This document shows positions 23,211 to 31,535 of a stretch of DNA of 45,109 nt, piece after piece. Every line of letters begins with the position of its first letter. The first letter of the stretch is position 1. The notes under the pieces are model-generated. The model was not told the DNA's origin and ran no database searches. It worked only from the letters and a program-made list of their open reading frames with translations. Position numbers and translations under genes: made by a program. The stretch comes from Microcoleus sp. bin48.metabat.b7b8b9.023 (lineage in GTDB: Bacteria; Cyanobacteriota; Cyanobacteriia; Cyanobacteriales; Microcoleaceae): the NCBI RefSeq assembly GCF_013299185.1, contig NZ_JAAFKG010000063.1:1-45109 (forward strand), given 5' to 3'.

Positions 23211-26200
23211 ATGGAAGAAAACCGCGATCGAGCCTATCTCCAATTAATTCACACCCTGCTGAATTGCCCCAACGGAGACGAACCGCAGATATTACAAGAT
23301 AACTCAGAATTATTGGATCGCGGATTTCTGGAAACTTGCGAGTCAGTAGCGGCAAAGTTGGCTGCACAAGGAGGCGAAAATGGCGCGAATTTCCTCCGAA
23401 ATCTGGCCAGTCAGCTAGGGCAATTTATCGATATGAACGATGACGGAGATAGCAATAACTCTGAAGGTGAAAATCCCCAAGAGTATGCCAACTTTATCCT
23501 AGAATTATTGCAAGCAGAACAAAGCTATGGCGGTATTGCCGCGGTTTACCCCATCCTCGCCGAACGGCAACATCTCCTCAATGCTCGTTTTGCCGAGATT
23601 TTACAGCAAGTAGCTCAGAGGTTACTTGCTGACGAAAATCCAGAAACAATTAGCTCAATTGTTGACCTAATTGAAAATTTGAGTATTCATATTAGTAACT
23701 TTTCTCGTGGGAATAGAGCGAATAATATTGAAATTGCCATTACAGGTTATCAAATAGTTTTAAATAATCGGAAACCAGGTAGCGAGGATTGGGCAAGGAC
23801 TCAAAATAACCTAGGTAGTTCCTACGGTAAGAGAATCAGGGGAAAGACAGCAGAGAATATAGAACAGGAGATAGGTTTTTATGAGGCTGCTTTAACAGTT
23901 CATACCCTTGAGGATTTGCCTGAAGATTGGGCAATGACTCAAAATAACCTAGCTGTTGCCTATAAAAACAGAATCAATGGTTCACGGGCGGATAATCTGG
24001 AACTGGCGATCGCATTTTATGAGGCGGCTTTAACAGTTTATACCCTTGAGGATTTGCCTGAAGATTGGGCAATGACTCAAAATAACCTAGCTAATGCCTA
24101 CTTAAACAGAATCAATGGTTCACGGGCGGATAATCTGGAACGGGCGATCGGCTTTTCTAAAGCTGCTTTAACAGTTCGTACCCTTGAGGATTTCCCTAAA
24201 GATTGGGCACAGACTCAGAACAATCTAGCTAATGTCTACAGTTACAGAATCAACGGTTCGCGGGCGGATAATCTGGAACTGGCGATCGAGTTTTATGAGG
24301 CGGCTTTAACAGTTCGTACCCTTGAGGATTTCCCTGAAAAATGGGCAATGGCTCAACATAACCTAGCTGCTGCCTACAATGACAGAATCAACGGTTCACG
24401 GGCGGATAATCTGGAACGGGCGATCGGCTTTTATAACGCTGCTTTAACAGTTCGTAACCGTGAAGATTTCCCTAAAGATTGGGCCGAGACTCAATATAGC
24501 CTAGCTATTACCTACGCTAACAGAATCAACGGTTCGCGGGCGGAAAATCTGGAACGGGCGATCGGCTTTTATAACGCTGCTTTAACAGTTCGTACCTTTG
24601 AGGATTTCCCGTTCAACAACGTAGAAACCTTAAATAACCTGGGCTGGGCTTATCTGAAAAAACTAGACCACATCAACCTAGAAAAACTAGAAGACACAAA
24701 CCAAAAATCAGCAACTCTCCAAAGTGCCTACGATACCTTTAAAAATGCCATAACCAGAGCCTCCAAATTACGAGAGTTAGAATCGGGAGATGAAACCAAG
24801 CAAAAACACGATTTGCAGTGGGATAGTCTTTACATAGGCATGGTGCAAGTATGCCTCGATCGCCAAAGCAACCAAGAAGCACTCTTATATGCCGAAGCCA
24901 ACAAAGCCCGCAACCTTGCCGAAGTCATCGCCCAAAAACAGGAAACCCCCCAAGTCCTAAAACCCATTACTTTCACCGAAATTACCCAACTCCTCACCCC
25001 AGACACCGCCCTAATTGAGTGGTACATCACTAACGAAGAAATCATCACCTTTGTCCTCACTTACCCCGACGTGCTGACAGTGCATCGCAATCGTCAATGC
25101 GATGAATTAATCGACTTAGTTAACGACTACCGCGCCGACTACAAACAAAGCAAAACCCACTGGCAAACCAAACTCTCCGACTATCTCCAGCGTCTTGCCG
25201 AAATCCTCCAAATCACCACAATTCTGCCCACAGAAAGTACGCGCTTAATCCTAATTCCCCACTGGTTGCTGCACCTGTTCCCCCTCCACGCCCTACCCCT
25301 AACCGACGACGAATTCTTGTTAGATAGATTCACCCAAGGAATTCAATACAGCCCCAGTTGCCAACTCCTCCAACAGATTACAATCCACCCGAATTTTGAC
25401 CAACTCCTCGCCCTGCAAAACCCCACCTCGGATCTTCCCTACACCGAGTTGGAAGTCGCCAGCATCGCCCCCAAATTCGCCATCAGTCAAATTCTCCCCG
25501 GCTCGGAAGCGAGTAAAACTAATCTTTTGGAACAGTATTTAGAGCAGTTAGAAAATGCTCATTGCGCGCATTTTTCCTGTCACGGTTCGTTTAATGCTGA
25601 CGATCCGCTGAAGTCGTTTTTGATTTTGTCAGGGGGTATCATCGCCGAAGAGGGCGGGCACGGGGGCACCGCCCCTACAAGCATCGCCGATGATCCCGTA
25701 GGGGTAGTGCCCCCGTGCCTACCCCCTGAGCGTTATGTGGAATGGCGCGCAGGCAAAACAGCGGATATTGACAAATGCCTGACTTTAGCTGAAATTTTCG
25801 GACTGCGATTCAAACAGTGCCGCCTAGTCGTACTTTCCGCCTGCGAAACCGCGCTAATTGATACGCAGAATCGCTCCGATTATATTGGATTACCGACAGG
25901 ATTTCTCTACGCGGGAGCAATGGGAACTTTGGCCAGTCTTTGGGCCGTCAATGACCTCTCGACGGCCTTGATGATGGTAAAATTCTATGAGGTACTAAAA
26001 CCTGGAGTTAGCATTGGTCAAGCGCTCCATGATACCCAGCGCTGGTTTAAGTCCGCCACTGCTTCAGATTTGCTAGAATGGGTGAAAGGTTCGGATAGTT
26101 TCGATGGAGAGCAAAAAGAAGATGTTACAGAATATCTGGGACGTTACAAACCGACCGTAAAACCCTACGGCGATGTTTATCATTGGGGAGCGTTTTGTGC

Positions 26201-26213
26201 GATCGGTTTATAA
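23211..26213 (+). CDS. TPR-CHAT caspase-like protease
   Basis: 1000 residues. N-terminal 190 residues form a helical domain shared with the 21599 gene. About 190-510 hold seven tandem 46-residue TPR-type repeats, nearly identical in DNA (138-bp period, NGSRADNLERAIGFYNAALT). About 560-1000 is a CHAT domain (caspase family, HetF-associated with TPRs): LIPHWLLHLFPLHALPL, catalytic His791 in AHFSCHGSF, catalytic Cys878 in VVLSACETALIDTQ, then GLPTGFLYAGAMGTLASLWAV. Known: TPR-CHAT proteins are peptidases of conflict, cell-death and CRISPR-associated systems; TPRs recognise a partner. Odd: a palindromic DNA repeat lies in frame between His and Cys (25652-25725, residues about 814-839). Likely works with the small and membrane proteins at 27433-29254. 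Confidence 0.9.
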   Translation: MEENRDRAYLQLIHTLLNCPNGDEPQILQDNSELLDRGFLETCESVAAKLAAQGGENGANFLRNLASQLGQFIDMNDDGDSNNSEGENPQEYANFILELLQAEQSYGGIAAVYPILAERQHLLNARFAEILQQVAQRLLADENPETISSIVDLIENLSIHISNFSRGNRANNIEIAITGYQIVLNNRKPGSEDWARTQNNLGSSYGKRIRGKTAENIEQEIGFYEAALTVHTLEDLPEDWAMTQNNLAVAYKNRINGSRADNLELAIAFYEAALTVYTLEDLPEDWAMTQNNLANAYLNRINGSRADNLERAIGFSKAALTVRTLEDFPKDWAQTQNNLANVYSYRINGSRADNLELAIEFYEAALTVRTLEDFPEKWAMAQHNLAAAYNDRINGSRADNLERAIGFYNAALTVRNREDFPKDWAETQYSLAITYANRINGSRAENLERAIGFYNAALTVRTFEDFPFNNVETLNNLGWAYLKKLDHINLEKLEDTNQKSATLQSAYDTFKNAITRASKLRELESGDETKQKHDLQWDSLYIGMVQVCLDRQSNQEALLYAEANKARNLAEVIAQKQETPQVLKPITFTEITQLLTPDTALIEWYITNEEIITFVLTYPDVLTVHRNRQCDELIDLVNDYRADYKQSKTHWQTKLSDYLQRLAEILQITTILPTESTRLILIPHWLLHLFPLHALPLTDDEFLLDRFTQGIQYSPSCQLLQQITIHPNFDQLLALQNPTSDLPYTELEVASIAPKFAISQILPGSEASKTNLLEQYLEQLENAHCAHFSCHGSFNADDPLKSFLILSGGIIAEEGGHGGTAPTSIADDPVGVVPPCLPPERYVEWRAGKTADIDKCLTLAEIFGLRFKQCRLVVLSACETALIDTQNRSDYIGLPTGFLYAGAMGTLASLWAVNDLSTALMMVKFYEVLKPGVSIGQALHDTQRWFKSATASDLLEWVKGSDSFDGEQKEDVTEYLGRYKPTVKPYGDVYHWGAFCAIGL
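25652..25725. repeat. In-frame palindromic repeat inside the CHAT domain
   Basis: Left arm GGGCGGGCACGGGGGCACC ... CCTAC (25652-25678) is the near-complement of the right arm GTAGGGGTAGTGCCCCCGTG ... (about 25698-25725); only a few mismatches over 27 bases. It codes for the glycine/proline-rich EEGGHGGTAPTS ... GVVPPCLPP between the two catalytic residues. Related to dispersed GGGGCGGG repeats at 26243-26425. Confidence 0.85.
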
Positions 26214-26242
26214 TCAAACACGGTTCATTTAGTACAAATATT

Positions 26243-26425
26243 GTAGGGGCGGGTTCACCAACAATCTCTGATGAAAACCAAAGATTTCATAAACCCGCCC
26301 CGGCCTATGATATAACACACAATCTATCTGTACAATAGAATTGCGATCTAAATTTTTCGGTGGGTGAGGGCGGGTTTTTATAATCCATCGACGAGTGTCA
26401 AATATTTCGGTGAACCCGCCCCTAC
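26243..26425. repeat. MITE-like element with 17-bp perfect terminal inverted repeats
   Basis: GTAGGGGCGGGTTCACC at 26243-26259 is the exact reverse complement of GGTGAACCCGCCCCTAC at 26409-26425. Inside is a second, shorter pair (AAACCCGCCCC near 26291, GGGCGGGTTTTT near 26370). It fills most of the gap between the CHAT gene and the Rpn gene. A fragment (GGCGGGGGCGGGTTTACGA) recurs at about 27332-27350. Confidence 0.9.
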
Positions 26426-26493
26426 AGCACTTGGTATTATCATACAATCGTGAATGAACAGGGTACAATTCAAAGAAAGATTTAATTCGATCC

Positions 26494-27321
26494 ATGAAAA
26501 CAGATAGCCTATTTTACAGCATCTTCCAAGAATTCCCGTTTATTTTCTTTGCCCTGCTGGGTATACCTGCCGATGCTACAAACCAATACCAATTCACATC
26601 CCAAGAAGTTAAACAATTAGCCTTTCGCCTAGATGGTTTGTTTCTGCCAATTGTCGCAGATCCCCAACTACCATTCTACATTGTCGAAGTCCAATTTCAA
26701 CCAGACCCAAATCTCTACTATCGTCTATTTGCCGAACTATTCATCTATCTCAAACAATACCAACCGCCGCATCCTTGGCAATTGGTAGTCATTTACCCAA
26801 ATCGGCAAACAGAAAGAGAATGTGACATCCACTTTCAGGAAATGCTGGCACTCCCAAAAATCACCCGCATTTACCTGGATGAACTTACCGAACCAGAAAC
26901 AGCATCTCTACCGATAAAATTACTTAAACTGGTAATCGAACCAGAAAACACGGCCTCGGATTTAGCTATAACTTTAGCCAGACAAGCCGAAACCGAAATA
27001 TCGAATATCGCAGTCAGAGAGAGCTTCATCAACTTACTAGAAACTATCATTGTTTACAAGTTACCCCAAAAATCCAGAGAGGAAATTGCCGCCATGTTTA
27101 ATCTCAGTGACTTAAAGAAAACCAGATTCTATCAAGATGTTTTTGCGGAAGGACAAGCTGAAGGACAAGCTGAAGCTAAACAGCGAGAAAAAGCTGTAAT
27201 CCTCAGAATGTTTAATGTGGGATTAGTTATAGAACAAATTGCTCTATTCTTAGACTTGCCAGTCACTGAAGTAGCAAAGATTATCACCGAAGCTCAACAA
27301 GAACAAGCTGAACAAAATTGA
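26494..27321 (+). CDS. Rpn-family (DUF2887-type) PD-(D/E)XK nuclease-fold protein
   Basis: 275 residues from ATG 26494. N-terminal two-thirds match the cyanobacterial Rpn/DUF2887 group: MKTDSLFYSIFQEFPFIFFALL, FRLDGLFLPIVADPQLPFYIVEVQFQPDP with the D...ExQ nuclease signature, LFAELFIYLKQYQP, and WQLVVIYPNRQTERE. The C-terminal part has the usual helix (NIAVRESFINLLETIIVYKLPQKSREEIAAMF) and a Gln/Ala-rich tail with two EGQAEGQAEAKQ units. The family includes Rpn proteins that stimulate RecA-independent recombination in E. coli, though many cyanobacterial members have unknown roles and exist in many copies. It may be an independent resident of this repeat-rich island rather than part of the CHAT unit. 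Confidence 0.85.
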   Translation: MKTDSLFYSIFQEFPFIFFALLGIPADATNQYQFTSQEVKQLAFRLDGLFLPIVADPQLPFYIVEVQFQPDPNLYYRLFAELFIYLKQYQPPHPWQLVVIYPNRQTERECDIHFQEMLALPKITRIYLDELTEPETASLPIKLLKLVIEPENTASDLAITLARQAETEISNIAVRESFINLLETIIVYKLPQKSREEIAAMFNLSDLKKTRFYQDVFAEGQAEGQAEAKQREKAVILRMFNVGLVIEQIALFLDLPVTEVAKIITEAQQEQAEQN

Positions 27322-27432
27322 TCGAAGTTTGGCGGGGGCGGGTTTACGAGATTATTGGTTTTTGGCAATTACTCTTGGTAAAACTCGCTCCGATACCACT
27401 TTACATTGTAAATCCATTTTTGAGGTAAACTT

Positions 27433-27786
27433 ATGATGAAAACCCTGATTTTGTCGGAAATCTATAACGCGATTACCCAATACCCAAATATTCTAACTCC
27501 GCCATTTATTGAAGAATTACTCAAGACTGTTTTGCCGATAGCTGAGTCTGATGCTACTGACAAAGCAGTTAAAGCAGCTATTAATCAAGTATATCAAAAT
27601 TTTCCCGAAGTGGCAGAGCAGATTGCCAATCTGACTCGCAAAAATCTCGACGATGCAGAAGCGGAAGTCACACCGGGCTATGAAACAGTCACTAATAACT
27701 ATCCCGATATCAAAAAGCTAGAAGCCCACTTGAAAAAACGCATTGAAATAGCCTCAATTCCCCCCGCCCCAAATGCTAAAAATTGA
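27433..27786 (+). CDS. Small helical protein, probable partner of the following membrane protein
   Basis: 117 residues; ATG at 27433 preceded by GAGGT. Predicted all-helical, without cysteine or membrane segment: LILSEIYNAITQYPNILTPP, FIEELLKTVLPIAESD, AVKAAINQVYQNFPEVAEQIANL, IKKLEAHLKKRIEIAS, and a Pro/Ala end. The gene overlaps the next by 14 bases, so the two are surely co-translated. The length and context recall the small proteins encoded beside CHAT-associated systems, but I cannot assign a family. No catalytic motif. Confidence 0.62.
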   Translation: MMKTLILSEIYNAITQYPNILTPPFIEELLKTVLPIAESDATDKAVKAAINQVYQNFPEVAEQIANLTRKNLDDAEAEVTPGYETVTNNYPDIKKLEAHLKKRIEIASIPPAPNAKN

Positions 27787-29254
27787 CCATCCCCAAGTCT
27801 ATATCCACAGCTACCAACTCAGTGACAAAAGCAAAACTGATGCTGACTCAATCTGGACTTGGGCAAATAGTATCTGGCAATATTTCAGTCAGGACAAAAG
27901 CCTAGTTTTTTCTCAAGCAAACCTCAAGTATCCCCTCACTAAACCCAACAAGTTCACCCATTCAAATCAAATAGATGGTTCGTTGAAATTTTGCCGTATC
28001 GATGATAGTGAAGGCATTTTAGCGAGAATTGGTAGCCCAGAAACTGACGAAAACAAAGACTTAGAAGTCATCGCAGCATTAACACAATTCAATGTTAATA
28101 ATCTGCTGGTTGCTGATAGTCATATAAATTGGCTAGGACAAACTCTTTTGATTACCTACAAATCAGAAACTTATCAGCAGCCAAGTGACAATGACTTTCG
28201 CAAAGTCGCAGATGAATGTTTAAAACACCTTTTCCCAGCAGAATCATCTGTGCGTCCACCTTTTTATCGGGCTACTAGGTTATTCGATTCTCCGATGTTT
28301 GAGTATAGTTCTCCGAAAAGTCAAGTACAGGTGTTTGTTTATCTGGTTGATGATGATATTGAGGGAAAGTTAGGGAAGATTATTCAACCTTTGTTTGAGC
28401 TATTTTATCACCGCCATAAAATCACTAAAGCTTTTCTTGACAGTCGCAGAAATTACGATAAACTTAAGGAACGATATTGGGAGATTGAGCAAACAATCGA
28501 AAACTTGGAAGTCAAAATTACTGAAGTAAGTCGAATTGAATTACCAAATGGAGTTGATTCGCCACAAAGTGTTAATATAGATGAATCGTTAAAGTATCTG
28601 AAAATCAAGCTCAAGGAGTTACTTCGAGAAAGTTTGAATTATGAAAGAGCTTTGGAATATTTAGAAGATTTTAATAACACGATTAATATTCATGTTTACA
28701 ATTATCAAGAAAAGTTGTTGCAAATTGGCGATAAATTGCAGATACAAACTGATAATTTGACAACATTCAAGTTTTTTATTGAGAGAAATTGTCGATATTT
28801 TCAAGAACAACTTAAGGGCGATTTAGGCTATTTCAAGCATGGCACTGATTTGATTAAGATTGCGGTAGAGTTAGTGGGAGGAATTGTCGATATTGAACAG
28901 GCTGAGTGCGATCGCTCTTTAGAAAGAACCATTCAAATACTCGGTACTGGCTTAGGCGCTGGAGGCATTGTGGTGTCTGCTGTCTCTGCTTATGTTCAGA
29001 CGCCCATAGAGTTCAGGATACCTCAAAAAGGGGATGTACTTCATCCGGCTGTAGCCAGTCTGTTGTGGAGTTTCCTAGCTGTGGTAATCGTGGCGGGAGT
29101 TGTGGGTTTGCTGAATGGAACATGGAAAATTAATGGTAGATTGAGATTGTTTCGTCGTAAATCTGTTGCACAATTACCAGATTCCCAAAGTCAACCAGTT
29201 AATCATATCTTGCAGCAAACCGAGGAAGTGCGCGATGAGAGACAGGGCGATTGA
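27773..29254 (+). CDS. Coiled-coil protein with two C-terminal membrane helices, possible CHAT-system partner
   Basis: 493 residues; the start lies inside the end of the preceding gene (14-bp overlap). Residues 1-220 look globular, mixed alpha/beta (VYIHSYQLSDKSKTD, QVQVFVYLVDDDIEGKLGKI). About 220-380 are long helices rich in E/K/L (KLKERYWEIEQTIENLEVKI, YLKIKLKELLRESLNYERAL), probably coiled coil. About 390-450 contain two membrane helices (LGTGLGAGGIVVSAVSAYV, LLWSFLAVVIVAGVVGLL), then a short basic tail. No enzyme motif. The layout small protein plus membrane protein next to a TPR-CHAT protease reminds me of comparative-genomic reports of CHAT-associated (CATRA-type) conflict systems; this link is from memory. 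A plausible reading is a membrane-acting sensor or effector activated by CHAT cleavage. Confidence 0.6.
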   Translation: MLKIDHPQVYIHSYQLSDKSKTDADSIWTWANSIWQYFSQDKSLVFSQANLKYPLTKPNKFTHSNQIDGSLKFCRIDDSEGILARIGSPETDENKDLEVIAALTQFNVNNLLVADSHINWLGQTLLITYKSETYQQPSDNDFRKVADECLKHLFPAESSVRPPFYRATRLFDSPMFEYSSPKSQVQVFVYLVDDDIEGKLGKIIQPLFELFYHRHKITKAFLDSRRNYDKLKERYWEIEQTIENLEVKITEVSRIELPNGVDSPQSVNIDESLKYLKIKLKELLRESLNYERALEYLEDFNNTINIHVYNYQEKLLQIGDKLQIQTDNLTTFKFFIERNCRYFQEQLKGDLGYFKHGTDLIKIAVELVGGIVDIEQAECDRSLERTIQILGTGLGAGGIVVSAVSAYVQTPIEFRIPQKGDVLHPAVASLLWSFLAVVIVAGVVGLLNGTWKINGRLRLFRRKSVAQLPDSQSQPVNHILQQTEEVRDERQGD

Positions 29255-29512
29255 AAACGTGAATTAGAAACCAGGCGGTTATAAACCCAAAAACCCGGCG
29301 GTTATAAACCGCGTCTACACAAACGATGTCCGCCTCCGCGGACTAAGATTAGATATAATAGAAACCCGGCGGTTAGAAACCGCGTCTACACAAACGATGT
29401 CCGCCTCCGCGGACTAAGATTAGATATAATAGAAACCCGGCGGTTAGAAACCGCGTCTACACAAACGATGTCCGCCTCCGCGGACTAAGATTAGAGTAAG
29501 ATAAGAGAGAAT
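29255..29512. repeat. Three tandem 71-bp units of the GGCGGTT/CCGCGGAGGCGG family
   Basis: AAACCCGGCGGTTAGAAAC-type units begin at 29291, 29362 and 29433 (period 71). Each continues CGCGTCTACACAAACGATG then TCCGCCTCCGCGGACTAAG. The same words occur in the inverted repeat at 21330-21445. It lies between convergent genes. No gene. Confidence 0.93.
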
Positions 29513-30613
29513 TTAGAAGTGTTGAAATCCTCGATCGATCTCCAATCTAAAATCAGGACAAATCCCGCTGCTATCACTCAACCAAATATCGGCACATTCC
29601 GTAGTAATTCCGACGATCGCAGCACCATCACCGATTCGTTCCACCAATAACTTAGCACGGTCGATCGGCAAAAACAGCACCAACTCAAAATCTTCACCAC
29701 CGTACAACGCCCAATCCAGAGCCTTTTGGGCGGATACGATTTCGCTTAAACTATGGGGAATTGGTATTTTTGTGCGATCGACATTTGCACCAACACCGCT
29801 AGCCCGACAAACCTGAACAATCGCATCAGCCAAACCATCGCTGCTATCCATTCCAGCAATCGCAATTGGGGAATTAACCCCCCCCGGCCCCCCCTTACTA
29901 AGGGGTGGAGAAAGAGAATTTGACTCTTGCTTCCCCCCCTTAGCAAGGGGGGGACTGAGGGGGGGTTCCATCGCACCCGCAGCATCTAAAATTTCCCACA
30001 AAATGGGCAAAACATCCAGCCGCGGTTTAGGCTGCTGATGAGCGAGAATTAAAGAAATTCGATCGCCCTTTTCCAGATTTTGCCCAAATTCTGGATTCAA
30101 CAACAATTCTAATCCCGCGCGGGATGTTCCGTGAAACCCAGTCGCCACAATCCCCCAATTCGATCGCGCATTTGACCGACAGATGGTACGATTTTCCTCA
30201 ACCTGTCCCAAAGCAGTAATCGCAATTGTCACCACGGGCGATCGCACCACATCCCCACCGGCGATCGGCGTATGATACTCTTGCAAACAAGCCGTCATCC
30301 CCCGATAAAACTCTTCCACCCAATCCACAGCCGTATCCGCACTCACAGCCAGGGCTACCGTCACCGCCAAAGGCCTTGCACCCATGGCGGCCAGATCTGA
30401 CAAATTTGCCGCAGCGGCGCGCCATCCTGCATAATAAGGGCCTGTAGTGCGATCGCTAAAATGCACTCCATCCACCAACATATCCGTCGTCACCGCCAGA
30501 GATTGGTTGGGATTTGTCGGAAGTACAGCGCAGTCATCACCCACAATTTCGGCAGGGCAGAATTTTTGTAGTATTCTTAAAAGACCTTGTTCTCCGATAT
30601 CTTTAATCAACAT
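29513..30613 (-). CDS. thiL: Thiamine-monophosphate kinase with an in-frame repeat insertion
   Basis: 366 residues. ThiL phosphorylates thiamine phosphate to thiamine diphosphate using ATP, the last step of the pathway. Seen: the start IGEQGLLRILQKF, EIVGDDCAVL, VTTDMLVDGVHF, AAANLSDLAAMGARPL, the PIAGGDVVRS loop, then IAGMDSSDGLADAI and YGGEDFELVLF. Normal length is about 325-335; residues about 215-249 (EPPLSPPLAKGGKQESN ... PPLSKGGPGGVNSP) are extra and are encoded by a palindromic CCCCCTTAGCAAGGGGGG repeat, at about 29867-29971. The frame stays open, so the enzyme may be active with a flexible loop. No TPP riboswitch is seen upstream. Confidence 0.93.
   Translation of the reverse strand: MLIKDIGEQGLLRILQKFCPAEIVGDDCAVLPTNPNQSLAVTTDMLVDGVHFSDRTTGPYYAGWRAAAANLSDLAAMGARPLAVTVALAVSADTAVDWVEEFYRGMTACLQEYHTPIAGGDVVRSPVVTIAITALGQVEENRTICRSNARSNWGIVATGFHGTSRAGLELLLNPEFGQNLEKGDRISLILAHQQPKPRLDVLPILWEILDAAGAMEPPLSPPLAKGGKQESNSLSPPLSKGGPGGVNSPIAIAGMDSSDGLADAIVQVCRASGVGANVDRTKIPIPHSLSEIVSAQKALDWALYGGEDFELVLFLPIDRAKLLVERIGDGAAIVGITTECADIWLSDSSGICPDFRLEIDRGFQHF
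29867..29971. repeat. Palindromic CCCCCTTAG/CTAAGGGGG repeat inside thiL
   Basis: Two G/C palindromes, CCCCCCTTACTAAGGGG and CCCCCCTTAGCAAGGGGGGG, separated by about 35 bp, form a composite inverted element. The intergenic relative is at about 7255-7333. Its length keeps the thiL frame open and adds about 35 residues. Confidence 0.85.
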
Positions 30614-30923
30614 TAAATTAGTTCAAGCCCGTTAAATATTATTAGGAAACTGACTAAGGTTCGTAGTGTGGACTTTAGTCCGCAACATACTGCGGACTAA
30701 AGTCCACACTACGAACGGTTTTTGTGATAGTAATCGACGGGACGTGATATGACAACGACAACTGACAACTGATATCAAATCCGCTAGCATCGTCCTGTAT
30801 TCATCTCTCTTATCTCTCTCTGTGTTCTCTGCGCTCTCTGCGGTTAAATTATTCCCATAAAACAACCGGAAATTATACGAAAACTAACAACTGTCAACTG
30901 TCAACTGTCAACTATCAACTGCT
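30614..30923. repeat. Perfect hairpin and a third CCGCAGAG repeat between genes
   Basis: 30659-30684 and 30691-30716 are perfect 26-bp complementary arms with a 6-nt loop (GTTCGTAGTGTGGACTTTAG on the left). Compared with the family consensus GTAGTGAGGAC, both arms carry a paired A/T swap. 30765-30870 is the inverted third copy of the repeat seen twice at 19341-19788 (AACCGCAGAGAGCGCAGAGA on the minus strand). At 30887-30918 there is a CAACTGT heptamer tract. No gene. Confidence 0.9.
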
Positions 30924-31238
30924 TTACCATTCCTTATTAGAATTCGGCGGCAAGCGCAACCTCGGAAACCTATAAAAAGTATCCCCTTCATCATCCACCT
31001 CTAAAATTGCCGAAAAAATCTTAACTTGTCGGTTTAAATACTGCTGAGCAACTTCAGCCTCAACCCTAGCGCTAGCAGCCAATTGAATCAGCGACATCTG
31101 ACTGTTTTGAGTTTCCAACAACTGATAAAAAGCCTCATCCAACTGTCGCTTTTGCTTGCTTTCATTCAGATTGTTGACAATCAACAATCCTGCGAATCCG
31201 CCCAAACCAATTACCAATAAAAATTCTAAAATTGCCAT
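30924..31238 (-). CDS. Small membrane-anchored protein with winged-helix-like tail
   Basis: 104 residues. One N-terminal membrane helix (AILEFLLVIGLGGFAGLLIVNN), then a charged linker and a compact C-terminal part: QMSLIQLAASARVEAEVAQQYL looks like the helix-turn-helix pair of a winged helix and ILEVDDEGDTFYRFPRL like its wing. This is common in small cyanobacterial proteins of unknown function. No cysteine and no catalytic residues stand out. The upstream gap contains the 68-bp repeats but no gene. Function unknown. Confidence 0.65.
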   Translation of the reverse strand: MAILEFLLVIGLGGFAGLLIVNNLNESKQKRQLDEAFYQLLETQNSQMSLIQLAASARVEAEVAQQYLNRQVKIFSAILEVDDEGDTFYRFPRLRLPPNSNKEW

Positions 31239-31332
31239 ATTAATAGCGTTATAATTGCTAGTTGGAATAACGAATCTCAGTATATCAAAAGAATGATGTT
31301 AATTAAATTTCAACTAATCTGATTAACTCTTC

Positions 31333-31528
31333 CAGCCCGCGGAGGCGGTCTTTGTTCGACAAGAAGCGATTTAAATCGCCGTCTTTGTTTGTCTTTCTTC
31401 CAGCCCGCGGAGGCGGTCTTTGTTTGACAAGAAGCGATTTAAATCGCCGTCTTTGTTTGTCTTTCTTCCAGCCCGCGGAGGCGGGCTTTGTTTGACAAGA
31501 AGCGATTTAAATCGCCGTCTTTGTTTGC
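31333..31528. repeat. Three tandem 68-bp units (CCCGCGGAGGCGG / GATTTAAATC)
   Basis: CAGCCCGCGGAGGCGG starts at 31333, 31401 and 31469, an exact 68-bp period. Each unit also carries GAAGCGATTTAAATCGC, a perfect small palindrome at its centre. It fills the gap 31239-31535 between two minus-strand genes, ending eight bases before the cyclophilin stop. Confidence 0.93.
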
Positions 31529-31535
31529 GTGCTGA

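Noticed and set aside
22880..23367. Frames with KPGFSPP repeats in the 83-bp triplicate
   Set aside because: Repeat DNA able to form hairpins; no coding signs.
29513..30613. thiL considered a pseudogene because of the inserted repeat
   Set aside because: The frame remains open and all catalytic motifs on both sides are intact, so it is more likely a functional gene with a loop.
30613..30923. TPP riboswitch upstream of thiL
   Set aside because: I looked for the CTGAGA and ACCTGA-type boxes and saw none; the gap holds repeats instead.
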